NCBI RefSeq assembly: GCF_000716595.1
Contig: NZ_JNXC01000012.1
Location: 62,001-126,000 of the forward strand
From: Saccharothrix sp. NRRL B-16314
GTDB lineage: Bacteria > Actinomycetota > Actinomycetes > Mycobacteriales > Pseudonocardiaceae
Direction: 5' to 3'
Length of the DNA: 64,000 nucleotides
Below are positions 34,965 through 43,238 of this stretch, in pieces; the first letter of the stretch is position 1, and the number at the start of each line of letters is the position of its first letter. The notes beneath the pieces were generated by a model. It was not told where the DNA came from. It was given only the letters and a program-made list of their open reading frames with translations, and did no database searches. Both the position numbers and the translations under genes were made by a program.

Positions 34965-35909
34965 ATCAGGAAGATCTTCATCAACTTCAGGGTCGGCGAC
35001 ACCGCGGAAACCGCCGTGTTGCTGGACCAGAAGCTGTCGCGCGTGTTCGGCGCGGACCGGGTGTTCCGGTCCAGCCGGTCCATCACCGGCTCAACGCCGT
35101 TCCGGCCCGAGATCGTGACGGCCGCGTCGGAGTGCTCGATCATGATCTCGCTGATCGGGCCGCTCTGGCTGGCCGCGGACGACAGCGGCACGCGCCGGAT
35201 CGACCGCCCGGGAGACTGGGTGCGCCTGGAACTCGAACTGGCCATCGCCCAGGAGCGCCCCATCCTGCCGGTGCTGGTCGGCGGCATCCGGCTGCCCGCC
35301 GAGATCGACCTCCCGCCATCGATCGAGTCGCTGGCCGGCCGCCAGTACACCCGCCTGCACCACCGGTCGGCCGAACGCGACCTCGCGCACATCGTCGACC
35401 AGGTCCGAGAGGTGATCGGACCGGCCTTCACCGGCCACGCGGCACCGAAGCCGGAGGAGTCCGTGCCGCTGACCAGCCTGAAGTCGACCGGGAGATCCGG
35501 TGACGTCACGCTCGGCACGGCGCAGATCAACGGGCACGAGTACATCGACAGCATCATCTACCGCAGCACCCACTTCCCCAACGGCAGGACCGGCTCCACC
35601 AGCTACAACCTCGGCATGAGGTTCCGGAAGCTGGAGGTCACGGTCGCGGTGCTCGACGACGCGGCCGACGCGCGCCAGACCGGGCACTTCGAGGTGTTCG
35701 TCGACGGCCGGAAGCGCGAAGGCGTCGCGGTCGTGCAGGGCCGGCCGCGGGTGCTGGTCGTGGACGTGACCGACGCCCTCAACCTGCAACTGGTCGCCCG
35801 GCGCACCGACGTCGTCGGCAGTCCGATGCAGGCCGGCGCCAACATCGCCGTAGGTGTGCCGAACAACCTGCCCGAACTGGCCTGGGGCAACCCGATGCTG
35901 CACCCCTGA
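34965..35909 (+). CDS. TIR domain with C-terminal NPCBM-like domain; apparent ATC start codon
   Basis: 314 residues if read from ATC 34965. The TIR fold needs the first strand RKIFINFRVGD, encoded directly after this ATC; a perfect GAGGAGG (34951-34957) lies seven bases upstream and no ATG/GTG/TTG exists before 35013. Starting at GTG 35013 or TTG 35016 would delete strand A. Glu89 in DWVRLELEL is the NADase Glu candidate, the same motif as in the larger TIR protein. Residues ~185-314 form a sandwich domain (FRKLEVTVAVLDDAADARQ, HFEVFVDGRKREGVAV) shared with the membrane protein upstream. Either a rare AUC start is used or the gene has lost its start. Confidence 0.72.
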   Translation: MRKIFINFRVGDTAETAVLLDQKLSRVFGADRVFRSSRSITGSTPFRPEIVTAASECSIMISLIGPLWLAADDSGTRRIDRPGDWVRLELELAIAQERPILPVLVGGIRLPAEIDLPPSIESLAGRQYTRLHHRSAERDLAHIVDQVREVIGPAFTGHAAPKPEESVPLTSLKSTGRSGDVTLGTAQINGHEYIDSIIYRSTHFPNGRTGSTSYNLGMRFRKLEVTVAVLDDAADARQTGHFEVFVDGRKREGVAVVQGRPRVLVVDVTDALNLQLVARRTDVVGSPMQAGANIAVGVPNNLPELAWGNPMLHP

Positions 35910-35918
35910 CCGTCCGTC

Positions 35919-35947
35919 ACTCCCGAGCCGGCAGCTCATCCGGGAGT
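35919..35947 (+). terminator. Hairpin after the TIR gene
   Basis: ACTCCCG (35919-35925) pairs with CGGGAGT (35941-35947) around a 15-base loop. There is no T-run, so it is a weak candidate for the end of the TIR operon. Confidence 0.4.
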
Positions 35948-36069
35948 CGAGTCCGCGGGCCGCCGAGCCACGCCGTCGGTGAGAGCCGCCACCGACCTCG
36001 GCGGTCCCGGTCCGGCGTTCCGCCCTCGACACCGCCCGTCCGTTCCAGCCGTCGACGAACGGGGACAGC

Positions 36070-36765
36070 GTGACGAGCAGACAGTGGCTGCGCGAGTTGA
36101 CCGGGCGCTGCGAGGACGCCAGTTTCTGGGGCCGACTCGACGACGGTGACCGCGCGGCGCTTGCGGATGTCGCCGAATCCGCCCGGTACAAGCGTGATGA
36201 GTGGCTGATCCGCGCCGAGGACGTCGGCGATTGGATAGCCGTGCTGTGCGGTGGACGCGTGCGGGTGGTGGACGCGACCGGCACGCGGCTGTTGTCCACC
36301 CGGGTGGCGGGCGACATCCTCGGGGAGCAGGCGCTGATCGACCGGCACCCGAGGTCCACGACGGTGATCGCCTCGACCGCCGTTCGGGCGGTCCGGGTGC
36401 GGGCCAAGGAGTTCGACTCCCTGCTCACGGCCCGGCCGCACCTGCTGCGCGTGCTCTGCGAGGTGCTCTCCGAACGCCTGCGCGAAGCCACCGCCGCCCG
36501 CAGCGCGGACGCCGACGCGTTCACGAGGGTGGTCAAGTACCTCGCCCTCAGGGCACAGGAATACCCGATGGGCGGTTCGGGCAGTGTCCCCGTGCACATC
36601 AAGTCCCAGGAAGAGCTCGCCGCGCTGCTCGGACTGTCCCGCGAATCGGTGGTCCGCGCGCTGCGCAGACTGCGCCGGGAGGGCGCGGTGAGCACCCGCC
36701 ACGGGTTCGTTGTCGTCCGCGACCCCTACCTGCTGGGCGAACGCCCGACATCGCGGGACCTCTGA
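36070..36765 (+). CDS. Crp/Fnr-family transcription regulator
   Basis: 231 residues from GTG 36070. Residues ~15-140 are a cyclic-nucleotide-binding-like beta roll (VLCGGRVRVVDATGTRLLST, GDILGEQALIDRHPRSTTVIA), and residues ~180-220 a winged HTH (SQEELAALLGLSRESVVRAL). The roll contains GDILGEQAL..RSTT close to the cAMP phosphate-binding signature, so it may bind a cyclic nucleotide. It ends the TIR island, about 160 bases after the TIR gene, and may control it; a nucleotide-sensing regulator beside TIR enzymes is suggestive (inference). Confidence 0.82.
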   Translation: MTSRQWLRELTGRCEDASFWGRLDDGDRAALADVAESARYKRDEWLIRAEDVGDWIAVLCGGRVRVVDATGTRLLSTRVAGDILGEQALIDRHPRSTTVIASTAVRAVRVRAKEFDSLLTARPHLLRVLCEVLSERLREATAARSADADAFTRVVKYLALRAQEYPMGGSGSVPVHIKSQEELAALLGLSRESVVRALRRLRREGAVSTRHGFVVVRDPYLLGERPTSRDL

Positions 36766-36802
36766 GCGCGAGCGTTCGGAGACCTCGGACGACTCCGCGG
36801 CG

Positions 36803-37042
36803 GCGGTACGGGCGCGCCGCGAGAAGCCTGCCCGATCGCACCTGCAGCGACGACCGACGCCTGACCAGCGCCAATGCCGTCGTGAGCACCACCCCGACCG
36901 AGATCCCGATCACCGTGGCGTCCGACTCGGGCCGGGGTACCCACCGGAGAGGAACGGCGCGCACCCACCGTCATGTACCGCAGCATCCCGACACCTCCCC
37001 GCGTGGGACGGGAGGCGACGGCGATCCGTTCCACCCGCCCGC
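36803..37042 (-). pseudogene. Remnant of a duplicated beta-propeller gene (5' end and leader)
   Basis: A 67-base run, 36966-37032, is identical to 28132-28198 of the intact gene, including its RBS and ATG (36984-36986). Further in, 36813-36965 matches 27833-28131 with a deletion of about 150 bases and frameshifts, so no protein of the original kind can be made. It is the missing front part of the second copy whose tail lies at 28291-28407; the island lies between them. Confidence 0.85.
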
Positions 37043-37087
37043 TCGGAGAAGAGGGGGTCATGCGGCTGATGAGGCAGAATCTCGCCG

Positions 37088-38311
37088 GTGAGCACCAACT
37101 GGGCAGGCAACTTCACCTTCTCCGCCGCGCGGACGGCGCGCCCGACGTCGGTCGAGGAGGTCCGGGCTGCGGTCAAGGCCGCCGACTCGGCTCGCGTCGT
37201 CGGCGCGGGCCACTCGTTCAGCACGATCGCCGACACCACCGGCACGCTGATCAGCCTCGACGGGATGCCCGAGGTGTTCGAGGTCGGGTCCGGGTCGGTC
37301 CGGGTGGGCGCCGGGATGCGCCTGGCCAGGCTCGCCGAGTTGCTGCACGCCGCCGGGCTGGCGCTGCCCGCCATGCCGTCGCTCCCGCACATCACGATCA
37401 TCGGCGCGTGCGCCACCGCCACCCACGGCTCGGGGAACGACATCCCGTCGCTCGCGAGCCTCGTCCGCTCGCTCGACCTCGTCGCCGCCGACGGTGACGT
37501 CATCACCTTGAGCAGGGGCGACGCCGGATTCGACGGCGCCGTGGTGGCGTTGGGGTCGCTCGGCGTGGTGGTGGCGGTGGAGCTGGACGTCGTGCCGACG
37601 TTCGACGTCGAGCAGCGGATCTACGAGGACATGCCGTTCGAGGCCCTGGTCGCGAACGTCGACGCCGTGTTCGCCGGCGCCTACAGCGTCAGCGCCTTCA
37701 CCACCTGGCAGGGCGTGGCCCAGGTGTTCGTGAAGCAGCGCGCCGACGCCGCCGGCCACGACCTGAGCTGGACGGGCGCGACGCCCGCCACCGAGCCCCG
37801 GCACCCGGTGCCCGGCCAGCCCGCCCTGCACTGCACGACCCAGCTCGGCGTGCCCGGCCCGTGGCACGAACGGCTGCCGCACTTCCGCGCCGACTTCACG
37901 CCGAGCGTCGGCCGGGAGCTCCAGTCCGAGTACTTCGTCGCCCGCGAGCACGCCGCCGAGGCGCTGACGGCGTTGAACGGCCTGGGCGCCGACCTCGCGC
38001 CGGTGCTGCTGACCTCCGAGGTCCGCACGGTCGCGGCCGACGAGCAGTGGCTGAGCCCGGTGCACGACCGGGCGAGCGTCGCCCTGCACTTCACCTGGAC
38101 GCAGGACGACACCGCCGTGCGGGCCGTGCTGCGCAAGATCGAGGCGGCGCTCGACCCGTGGCGTCCGCGTGCGCACTGGGGCAAGTTGTTCGAGCTGGCC
38201 GACCCCGGCGCGCGGTACGGGAACTGGGCGCGGTTCGCCGAACTGCGTGCCGAACTCGACCCCGCGGGCAAGTTCGGCAACGCCCTGGTCGACGGCTGGT
38301 TCACCACCTGA
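37088..38311 (+). CDS. Alditol/xylitol oxidase-like FAD oxidoreductase
   Basis: 407 residues from GTG 37088, giving the Streptomyces AldO-type opening STNWAGNFTFSA. VVGAGHSFS carries His42, the residue that covalently holds FAD in AldO. The FAD_binding_4 domain continues with MPSLPHITIIGACATATHGSG, and the C-terminus ends in LDPAGKFGNALVDGWF like L-gulonolactone/arabinono-lactone oxidases. It should oxidise a sugar alcohol to an aldose with H2O2 release. No clear RBS is seen; the start lies 45 bases after the propeller remnant, so its promoter may be new or shared. Confidence 0.88.
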   Translation: MSTNWAGNFTFSAARTARPTSVEEVRAAVKAADSARVVGAGHSFSTIADTTGTLISLDGMPEVFEVGSGSVRVGAGMRLARLAELLHAAGLALPAMPSLPHITIIGACATATHGSGNDIPSLASLVRSLDLVAADGDVITLSRGDAGFDGAVVALGSLGVVVAVELDVVPTFDVEQRIYEDMPFEALVANVDAVFAGAYSVSAFTTWQGVAQVFVKQRADAAGHDLSWTGATPATEPRHPVPGQPALHCTTQLGVPGPWHERLPHFRADFTPSVGRELQSEYFVAREHAAEALTALNGLGADLAPVLLTSEVRTVAADEQWLSPVHDRASVALHFTWTQDDTAVRAVLRKIEAALDPWRPRAHWGKLFELADPGARYGNWARFAELRAELDPAGKFGNALVDGWFTT

Positions 38312-38349
38312 AGCCCGACTGCCGGCTGGAGCTGCCGGCTGGAGCCCGA

Positions 38350-40149
38350 CTACAAGCGCGCGAACCTCCGCAGCCCCTCGAGGTCGGGCACGACCACGTC
38401 ACGCCGGAGGTGGCTCACCACCACTCCCGCCTTGCGCAGGTCCGCGAACGCCTTCTCGGCGGTGCGCGGCTTCATCCCGGCGATCGACGCCAGCTCCACC
38501 TTGGTCAGCGGGATGCCGAGCACCCAGCCGTCGGCCTCCTGCCTGCCGTGTGCGCCGACCAGCTCGGCCAGCACCCGCGCGACCCGCTCGGCGGCGGTGT
38601 GGGACAGGAAGTCGCGCCGCCGCCGGTTGGCCCACCGCAGCTGGTCGTCGATCACCCCGATCAGCTCGACGAACCCGTCGTTGCGGCGGTGCAGGAACCC
38701 GTGCAGCTCGGCGCTGGTGATCAGCCTCGCCGAGACGTCACCGCACGTCACCACCGTGGCCGACCGCGGCTTGTGGTCCAGTGAGGCCAGTTCGCCGATC
38801 AGGTCGCCCGCGACCCGCACGGTGAGCACGGCGGTCTCCCCGCTCGCGTCGTTGACCAGCACCTTCACCACGCCTTCGAGCAGCAGGAAGGCGTGCGTGT
38901 CGGTCGCGCCCTGGACGATGATCTCCCGGTCCGCCGAGTAGCGGACCGCCGTGCCCAGCGTCAGCAGCTCCTGCCTGCTGCTCTCCCGCAGCCGGGCCAG
39001 CAGCGTGCCCGGTGGCCACTCCGTCGGGATGTTCTGCCGCACGGCCGGAGTGCCGGGCTTCGCCGTGGCGAGCGAGCGACCGGCGTCGGCGAACGACGCG
39101 TAGCCGCGCTCGAACGACGGATCGGGCCCCGCGCCGGACAGCAACGCCTCGCACGCCCGCCGCTGCTCGTCCAGCGCGATCGCGGCCGGGTGGTCCGGGC
39201 CCAACGCCGACATGGAGCGCATCGACGCGTCACGAACCAGGTCCAGCAGCCGCTGCGCCTGCGCGCGGGCGCCGTCGAAGTGGGCCAGCTCCAGCTCGGC
39301 CGACGCCAGGTTCGACGCCGCCACCATCGCGTGCGGGTGGTCCAGACCGAGCCGGGTGCCCGTGCGGTCGGAGGCCGAACGCAGGTTGGGCAGCACCTGC
39401 CTGGCCCGTTCGGCGGAGCGGCGCGTCCTGGCCAGCTCGAACTCCGCGGACGCCAGGTTCGCCTGCGCGACCAGCGCCCGCGGGTGGTACGTGCCCAGCG
39501 AGTTCAACGCCCGGTTGGTCGCGTCGCGCATGTCGGTGAGCGACTCGGCGATCTCCTCCGCGTCGCCCTGGTCGCGGGCTATCCGGAACCGCGCGCACAT
39601 CAGGTTGAGCCGGAGCACGCAGGTCTGCGGGTGGTTCGCGCCCAGCACCGCGGAGTTGCGCTGTAACGCCAGCTCCAGCGCGCCCGTCTCGGTCGACTTC
39701 ACCGGTTCGACCGCCACCGCGACCGCGCCGACCGTCACCGGGTCGGGCATCGGCACCGGGTCCAGGAAGTCGCCGACCACCTGGCGCAGGGGAGCACCCC
39801 GGCCGAACGTGGTTCCGGGCACTCTGCGCCGCGCCTGGCGCGCCACTGTCGCGCCCGGTTCCCGCCGACCGCGGGCCACGGATGTCAGCGCCTGCTGGTC
39901 GCGCACGCGTGACGCCTCGGGCCCCACCGGGTCCACCAGGGTCAGCATGGCGATCAGCAGCGCGTCCGCGGCGTCGGCGGAGCCGATCCGGGTCAGCGCC
40001 GCGGCACAGCGCAGCAGGCGGTCCACGTCCCGGCGGGCGCTCAGCGCGTCCAGGGAGCGCGCCAAGTCCACGGCGAGGCGCCGTGCCGCCTGTCGGTCCG
40101 GCGCGGACCGGGACAGGACTGCTTCGAGTTCGACCATTCGGCTGTTCAT
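38350..40149 (-). CDS. TPR-like N-terminus fused to a Crp/Fnr regulator
   Basis: 599 residues from ATG 40149. Residues ~1-360 are helical with tetratricopeptide-like repeats (ATNRALNSLGTYHPRALVAQ, LASAEFELARTRRSAERARQ). Residues ~385-510 are a cNMP-binding-like beta roll (TLGTAVRYSADREIIVQGAT, GDLIGELASLDHKPRSATVV), and residues ~520-590 a winged HTH (LTKVELASIAGMKPRTAEKAF). Normal Crp proteins are ~230 residues, so the 360-residue extension is a rare fusion that adds a protein- or peptide-sensing front end. It is convergent with the oxidase gene and divergent from the LuxE operon, which it may regulate. Confidence 0.8.
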   Translation of the reverse strand: MNSRMVELEAVLSRSAPDRQAARRLAVDLARSLDALSARRDVDRLLRCAAALTRIGSADAADALLIAMLTLVDPVGPEASRVRDQQALTSVARGRREPGATVARQARRRVPGTTFGRGAPLRQVVGDFLDPVPMPDPVTVGAVAVAVEPVKSTETGALELALQRNSAVLGANHPQTCVLRLNLMCARFRIARDQGDAEEIAESLTDMRDATNRALNSLGTYHPRALVAQANLASAEFELARTRRSAERARQVLPNLRSASDRTGTRLGLDHPHAMVAASNLASAELELAHFDGARAQAQRLLDLVRDASMRSMSALGPDHPAAIALDEQRRACEALLSGAGPDPSFERGYASFADAGRSLATAKPGTPAVRQNIPTEWPPGTLLARLRESSRQELLTLGTAVRYSADREIIVQGATDTHAFLLLEGVVKVLVNDASGETAVLTVRVAGDLIGELASLDHKPRSATVVTCGDVSARLITSAELHGFLHRRNDGFVELIGVIDDQLRWANRRRRDFLSHTAAERVARVLAELVGAHGRQEADGWVLGIPLTKVELASIAGMKPRTAEKAFADLRKAGVVVSHLRRDVVVPDLEGLRRFARL

Positions 40150-40714
40150 CCGGCACCCCAGTTGGTTGCTCGGTCTGCGACGGCGCGGTTCAGGCGTTCG
40201 GACGCCGTGCTCCGGCGTTCGGGCGCGAGGACTCCTGCCGTCGGAGTGGAATCCTCGTCCATAGCGGCGATATCGGTTGCTCCGGGTATTTGTTAGCGCA
40301 TACCCGCCATTGTTACGGCACGAATGGTCGGATGTCCGAACGCTCTCCGCAATAATGCGGAAAACCGGGCAAGTTTTTGGTCACGAATCTGTCCCCGCAC
40401 ATGGTGTCACGTGATCACCACGCGTGACATGGTGACGTTGCGCAGTCGGGTTGTGACGCGGCCGTGCGTGCGAGTCGGCGTTCCGGGGTCGTTCCGGGGG
40501 CGTTCCTGCCGCAGGGAGGAGGTGCCGACCTGGCCTTCGAGCGTTCCGGTTACCGAAGCGGAACGGTCGGCGGCATTCCTACCTGGGCCGTTCGTCCGTC
40601 ATCCTGTGGCCTCGGCAAACCCCGGTTGGCAGTACGCCGTTCCGGGGGCGGATCCCGTAGTACGGGCCGGTGCGCGCCGACCGTCCGGTCGACCTCGTCC
40701 GCAGGAGGAAATCG
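40150..40714. other. Divergent regulatory region between the TPR-Crp and LuxE genes
   Basis: About 565 bases without a convincing gene. The segment 40270-40390 is AT-rich for this genome. The inverted repeat at 40405-40429 and a pair of GTTCCGGGG-type direct repeats at 40482-40503 are the only structured elements. AGGAGG at 40703-40708 is the LuxE ribosome site. Confidence 0.5.
40405..40429. promoter_or_regulatory. Inverted repeat TGTCACG-N11-CGTGACA (operator candidate)
   Basis: A perfect 7-bp inverted repeat with an 11-base spacer, about 290 bases before the LuxE start. The half-sites resemble TGTGA/TCACA Crp-type sites reversed, so a Crp-family protein (possibly the TPR-Crp product encoded alongside) could bind it. 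Confidence 0.45.
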
Positions 40715-41785
40715 ATGACCGTTGCCCACGACGATCCCCACGTCGCGCGGCTCTTCGATCGCATGGCACAGCTGGTCTCCGAGGGTGTCGGCGATCCGCG
40801 GGACGTCCAGGAGGAGCTGGTCGAGCTGGCCATCGCCAACTCGCCCGACGTCGCCCGGTACTGGAAGCAGGTGGGGGTGGGCGTCGGTGTGCCGGACACC
40901 GCCTACAAGGACGGCGGGCCGCACCTGTTCCCGGACGCGCCGGCGGTCCGGGTGTTCCGCACCAGCGGCACGACGGGGAGCGGTCGGGGCACCGTCCGGT
41001 ACTCCGCGCTCGGGCTGGAGCTGAAGCGGCTGGCGATCGAGGCGCAGGCCCGGCGGCACCTGCGGCCGGACGACGGCGTGCGCCCGGTGGTCCTGCCGTT
41101 CGTGCCGTCCGAGGAGGCCGCGCCGGAGATGGCCATCGCGTTCGACATGGGGCGGGTCGCCCGGTCGTGCGGCGATCCCGAACTCAGCACGGCGGTCGTC
41201 GGCCCGAACGGGGTCGACTTCGACCTGCTGGCGCGGCGGCTGGACACCGCGGTGGCGGAAGGCCTGCCGGTGGTGCTGATCGGCGCGACGTTCGCGTTCG
41301 TCAACATCTGCGACGCGCTGGAGGCGCAGGGCAAGAGCTGGCGGCTGCCGCCCGGCTCGCGGCTGTTCGACGGGGGCGGGTTCAAGGGCCGTTCGCGGGT
41401 CATGCGGGTGGACGAGCTGCGTGCCGCCGTTCGGCGGGTCTTCGGCATCGAGCGGCACGCCAACATCTTCGGCATGACCGAACTGGCCAACCAGCTGTTC
41501 GACTCCGCGGACACCCCGGTCGGCCCGCTCGGCGAACGCCCGAAGGGCAGCCACCCGGCGGGCGGTCCCAAGGTCCGCGACCCGCACACCCGCGAGTACC
41601 TGACCGAGGGCACCGGACTGCTGGAGATCACCGACCTGTCCCTGCTCGACCGGCCGCACGTGCTGCTCACCGGAGACCTCGGCATCGCCGTGCCGGAGGG
41701 CGTCGCCATCGCGGGCCGCGTCGCGGGCGGCGCCAGTCGCGGCTGCTCGCTCACCCTGGACGAGATGACCGGAGGAGCCGAATGA
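40715..41785 (+). CDS. LuxE-like acyl-protein synthetase
   Basis: 356 residues from ATG 40715 (AGGAGG six bases upstream). It has the LuxE/adenylation pattern: RTSGTTGSGRGTVRYS as nucleotide loop, a long PVVLPFVPSEEAAPEM block, and NIFGMTELANQLFDS as A5-like motif. LuxE activates an acid as acyl-AMP and holds it as a thioester for the reductase. The next gene is LuxC, with which it overlaps by four bases, so they form a two-part carboxylic acid reductase. There are no luciferase luxA/luxB genes here; the substrate is probably an aromatic or fatty acid in secondary metabolism. Confidence 0.86.
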   Translation: MTVAHDDPHVARLFDRMAQLVSEGVGDPRDVQEELVELAIANSPDVARYWKQVGVGVGVPDTAYKDGGPHLFPDAPAVRVFRTSGTTGSGRGTVRYSALGLELKRLAIEAQARRHLRPDDGVRPVVLPFVPSEEAAPEMAIAFDMGRVARSCGDPELSTAVVGPNGVDFDLLARRLDTAVAEGLPVVLIGATFAFVNICDALEAQGKSWRLPPGSRLFDGGGFKGRSRVMRVDELRAAVRRVFGIERHANIFGMTELANQLFDSADTPVGPLGERPKGSHPAGGPKVRDPHTREYLTEGTGLLEITDLSLLDRPHVLLTGDLGIAVPEGVAIAGRVAGGASRGCSLTLDEMTGGAE

Positions 41786-43158
41786 GCGTGTCGTGGATGC
41801 CGGAGTGGGCGCCGGTGGGCGGCGTGCCGTTCACCCTGAGTTCGGGTCCGCACGAGTGGCGTGGCGTCAGACCCGTCGACTGGGCCGTGATCGGGGCCGG
41901 GCTGGAGACCGCGCACCGTGAGCTGCGGCGGCTGCCCGTGCGGCGGATCGTGGCCGCCGTCGACGCGGTCGTCGACCTCTGGGCCAAGCGGGACTTCGCC
42001 GCGCGCCGCGCCACCGTGCGGGACGCCGCGCGGGTCACCGGCATGTCGGAGGAGACGATCGACCGCGCGTTGGACGCCGAGCTGGGCAACCTGCGTACCG
42101 AGCCGCTGCTCGCCGCGCTGACCCGGGACCTGGGCGACCCCGAGGTGCTGGACGGCTTCACGGGCGGCACCACGGCGGTCGGGCCGCGGACCGTGCTGGC
42201 CGTGTTCTCCGGCAACGTGCCGGGCCTGCCCGCACGGTCGCTGGTGCGGGCGCTGCTGGTCAAGGCGACCGTGATCGCGAAGGTCCCGGCCAGGGAACCC
42301 CACTTCACCGCCGCGTTCCTGCGCACGCTGCACGACGTGGAGCCGGTGCTGGCGGACGCGGTCGTGGCCACGTACTGGGATCGTGACGACGAGGAGACGC
42401 TGGAGGCCGCGCTCGGCCACGCGGACGCGGTGATCGCCTACGGCGGCGACCAGGCGTGCGCGGCGATCCGCGCCAAGGTCGGGCCGCACCACCTCTACGA
42501 GGAGCACTCGCACAAGCTGTCGTTCGGCATCGTCGACGCCGGGTACGTCGACCGGCACGGTCCGGCCGAGGTGGCCCGGCAGATCGCCGCGGACTGCAGC
42601 GACTTCGACCAGCACGCGTGCCTGTCGCCGCAGGTGTACCTGGTGCACGAGCAGCACGCCCGCGCGGTCGCCCGGCACTTGGCCGAGGCGATGCGGCGCG
42701 AGGCCCGGGACAGCCCGCCCGGGACGATCGACGCGCAGGACGCCGCCGTGCTGCAGCACCGCAGGCTCGTCGCCGAGTGGCGGGCGGCCGGTTCGGAGCG
42801 CAGCGAGGTCTGGGCTTCGGAGGGTCTGGAGTGGACGGTCGTGCTGGACGACGCGCTGACGCCGCTCAGCGGCGCGGGCAACCGGGTGGCCCGGATCGTG
42901 TCCGTGCCCGACGTGGCCGCGGCGGTCGACGCGATGCGCCCGTACGCCGAGCACCTCCAGAACGTCGGGCTCGGAGTGGTCGGCGAGGAGTTCCGGCGCA
43001 CCGCCCGCGAACTGGCGACCCTCGGCGCGAGCCGGGTCTGCGCACCGGGCGCGATGACCAAGGCGTCCATGGTCTGGCGGCACGACGGGCAGCCGCGCAT
43101 CGCCGGACTCGTGCGCTGGTGCGACATCGAGCTTCACCCCGAGCTGGAAACCTCCTAG
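41782..43158 (+). CDS. LuxC-like acyl-CoA / acyl-enzyme reductase
   Basis: 458 residues from ATG 41782 with GGAGGAG upstream. LuxC landmarks: LAVFSGNVPGLPARSLVRAL near residue 140 (NADPH region), DADAVIAYGGD-like text near 215, and DFDQHACLSPQVYLVHE, in which Cys280 is the acyl-accepting nucleophile of the aldehyde-dehydrogenase-like fold. It reduces the acyl thioester to an aldehyde. Paired with the LuxE gene upstream. Followed after 80 bases by the methyltransferase gene. Confidence 0.86.
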   Translation: MSVSWMPEWAPVGGVPFTLSSGPHEWRGVRPVDWAVIGAGLETAHRELRRLPVRRIVAAVDAVVDLWAKRDFAARRATVRDAARVTGMSEETIDRALDAELGNLRTEPLLAALTRDLGDPEVLDGFTGGTTAVGPRTVLAVFSGNVPGLPARSLVRALLVKATVIAKVPAREPHFTAAFLRTLHDVEPVLADAVVATYWDRDDEETLEAALGHADAVIAYGGDQACAAIRAKVGPHHLYEEHSHKLSFGIVDAGYVDRHGPAEVARQIAADCSDFDQHACLSPQVYLVHEQHARAVARHLAEAMRREARDSPPGTIDAQDAAVLQHRRLVAEWRAAGSERSEVWASEGLEWTVVLDDALTPLSGAGNRVARIVSVPDVAAAVDAMRPYAEHLQNVGLGVVGEEFRRTARELATLGASRVCAPGAMTKASMVWRHDGQPRIAGLVRWCDIELHPELETS

Positions 43159-43238
43159 CCTGTGCCCGGGGTCACACGCGTTCGCCGTGCCCGCCCTGGT
43201 GGGCGCGGCACGCCATCCTCAAGTGGGGGAGACGAGCA

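Noticed and set aside
28408..36800. Search for integrase, transposase or attachment repeats at the island borders
   Set aside because: None was visible, so I do not call a mobile element; only the broken duplicate marks the borders.
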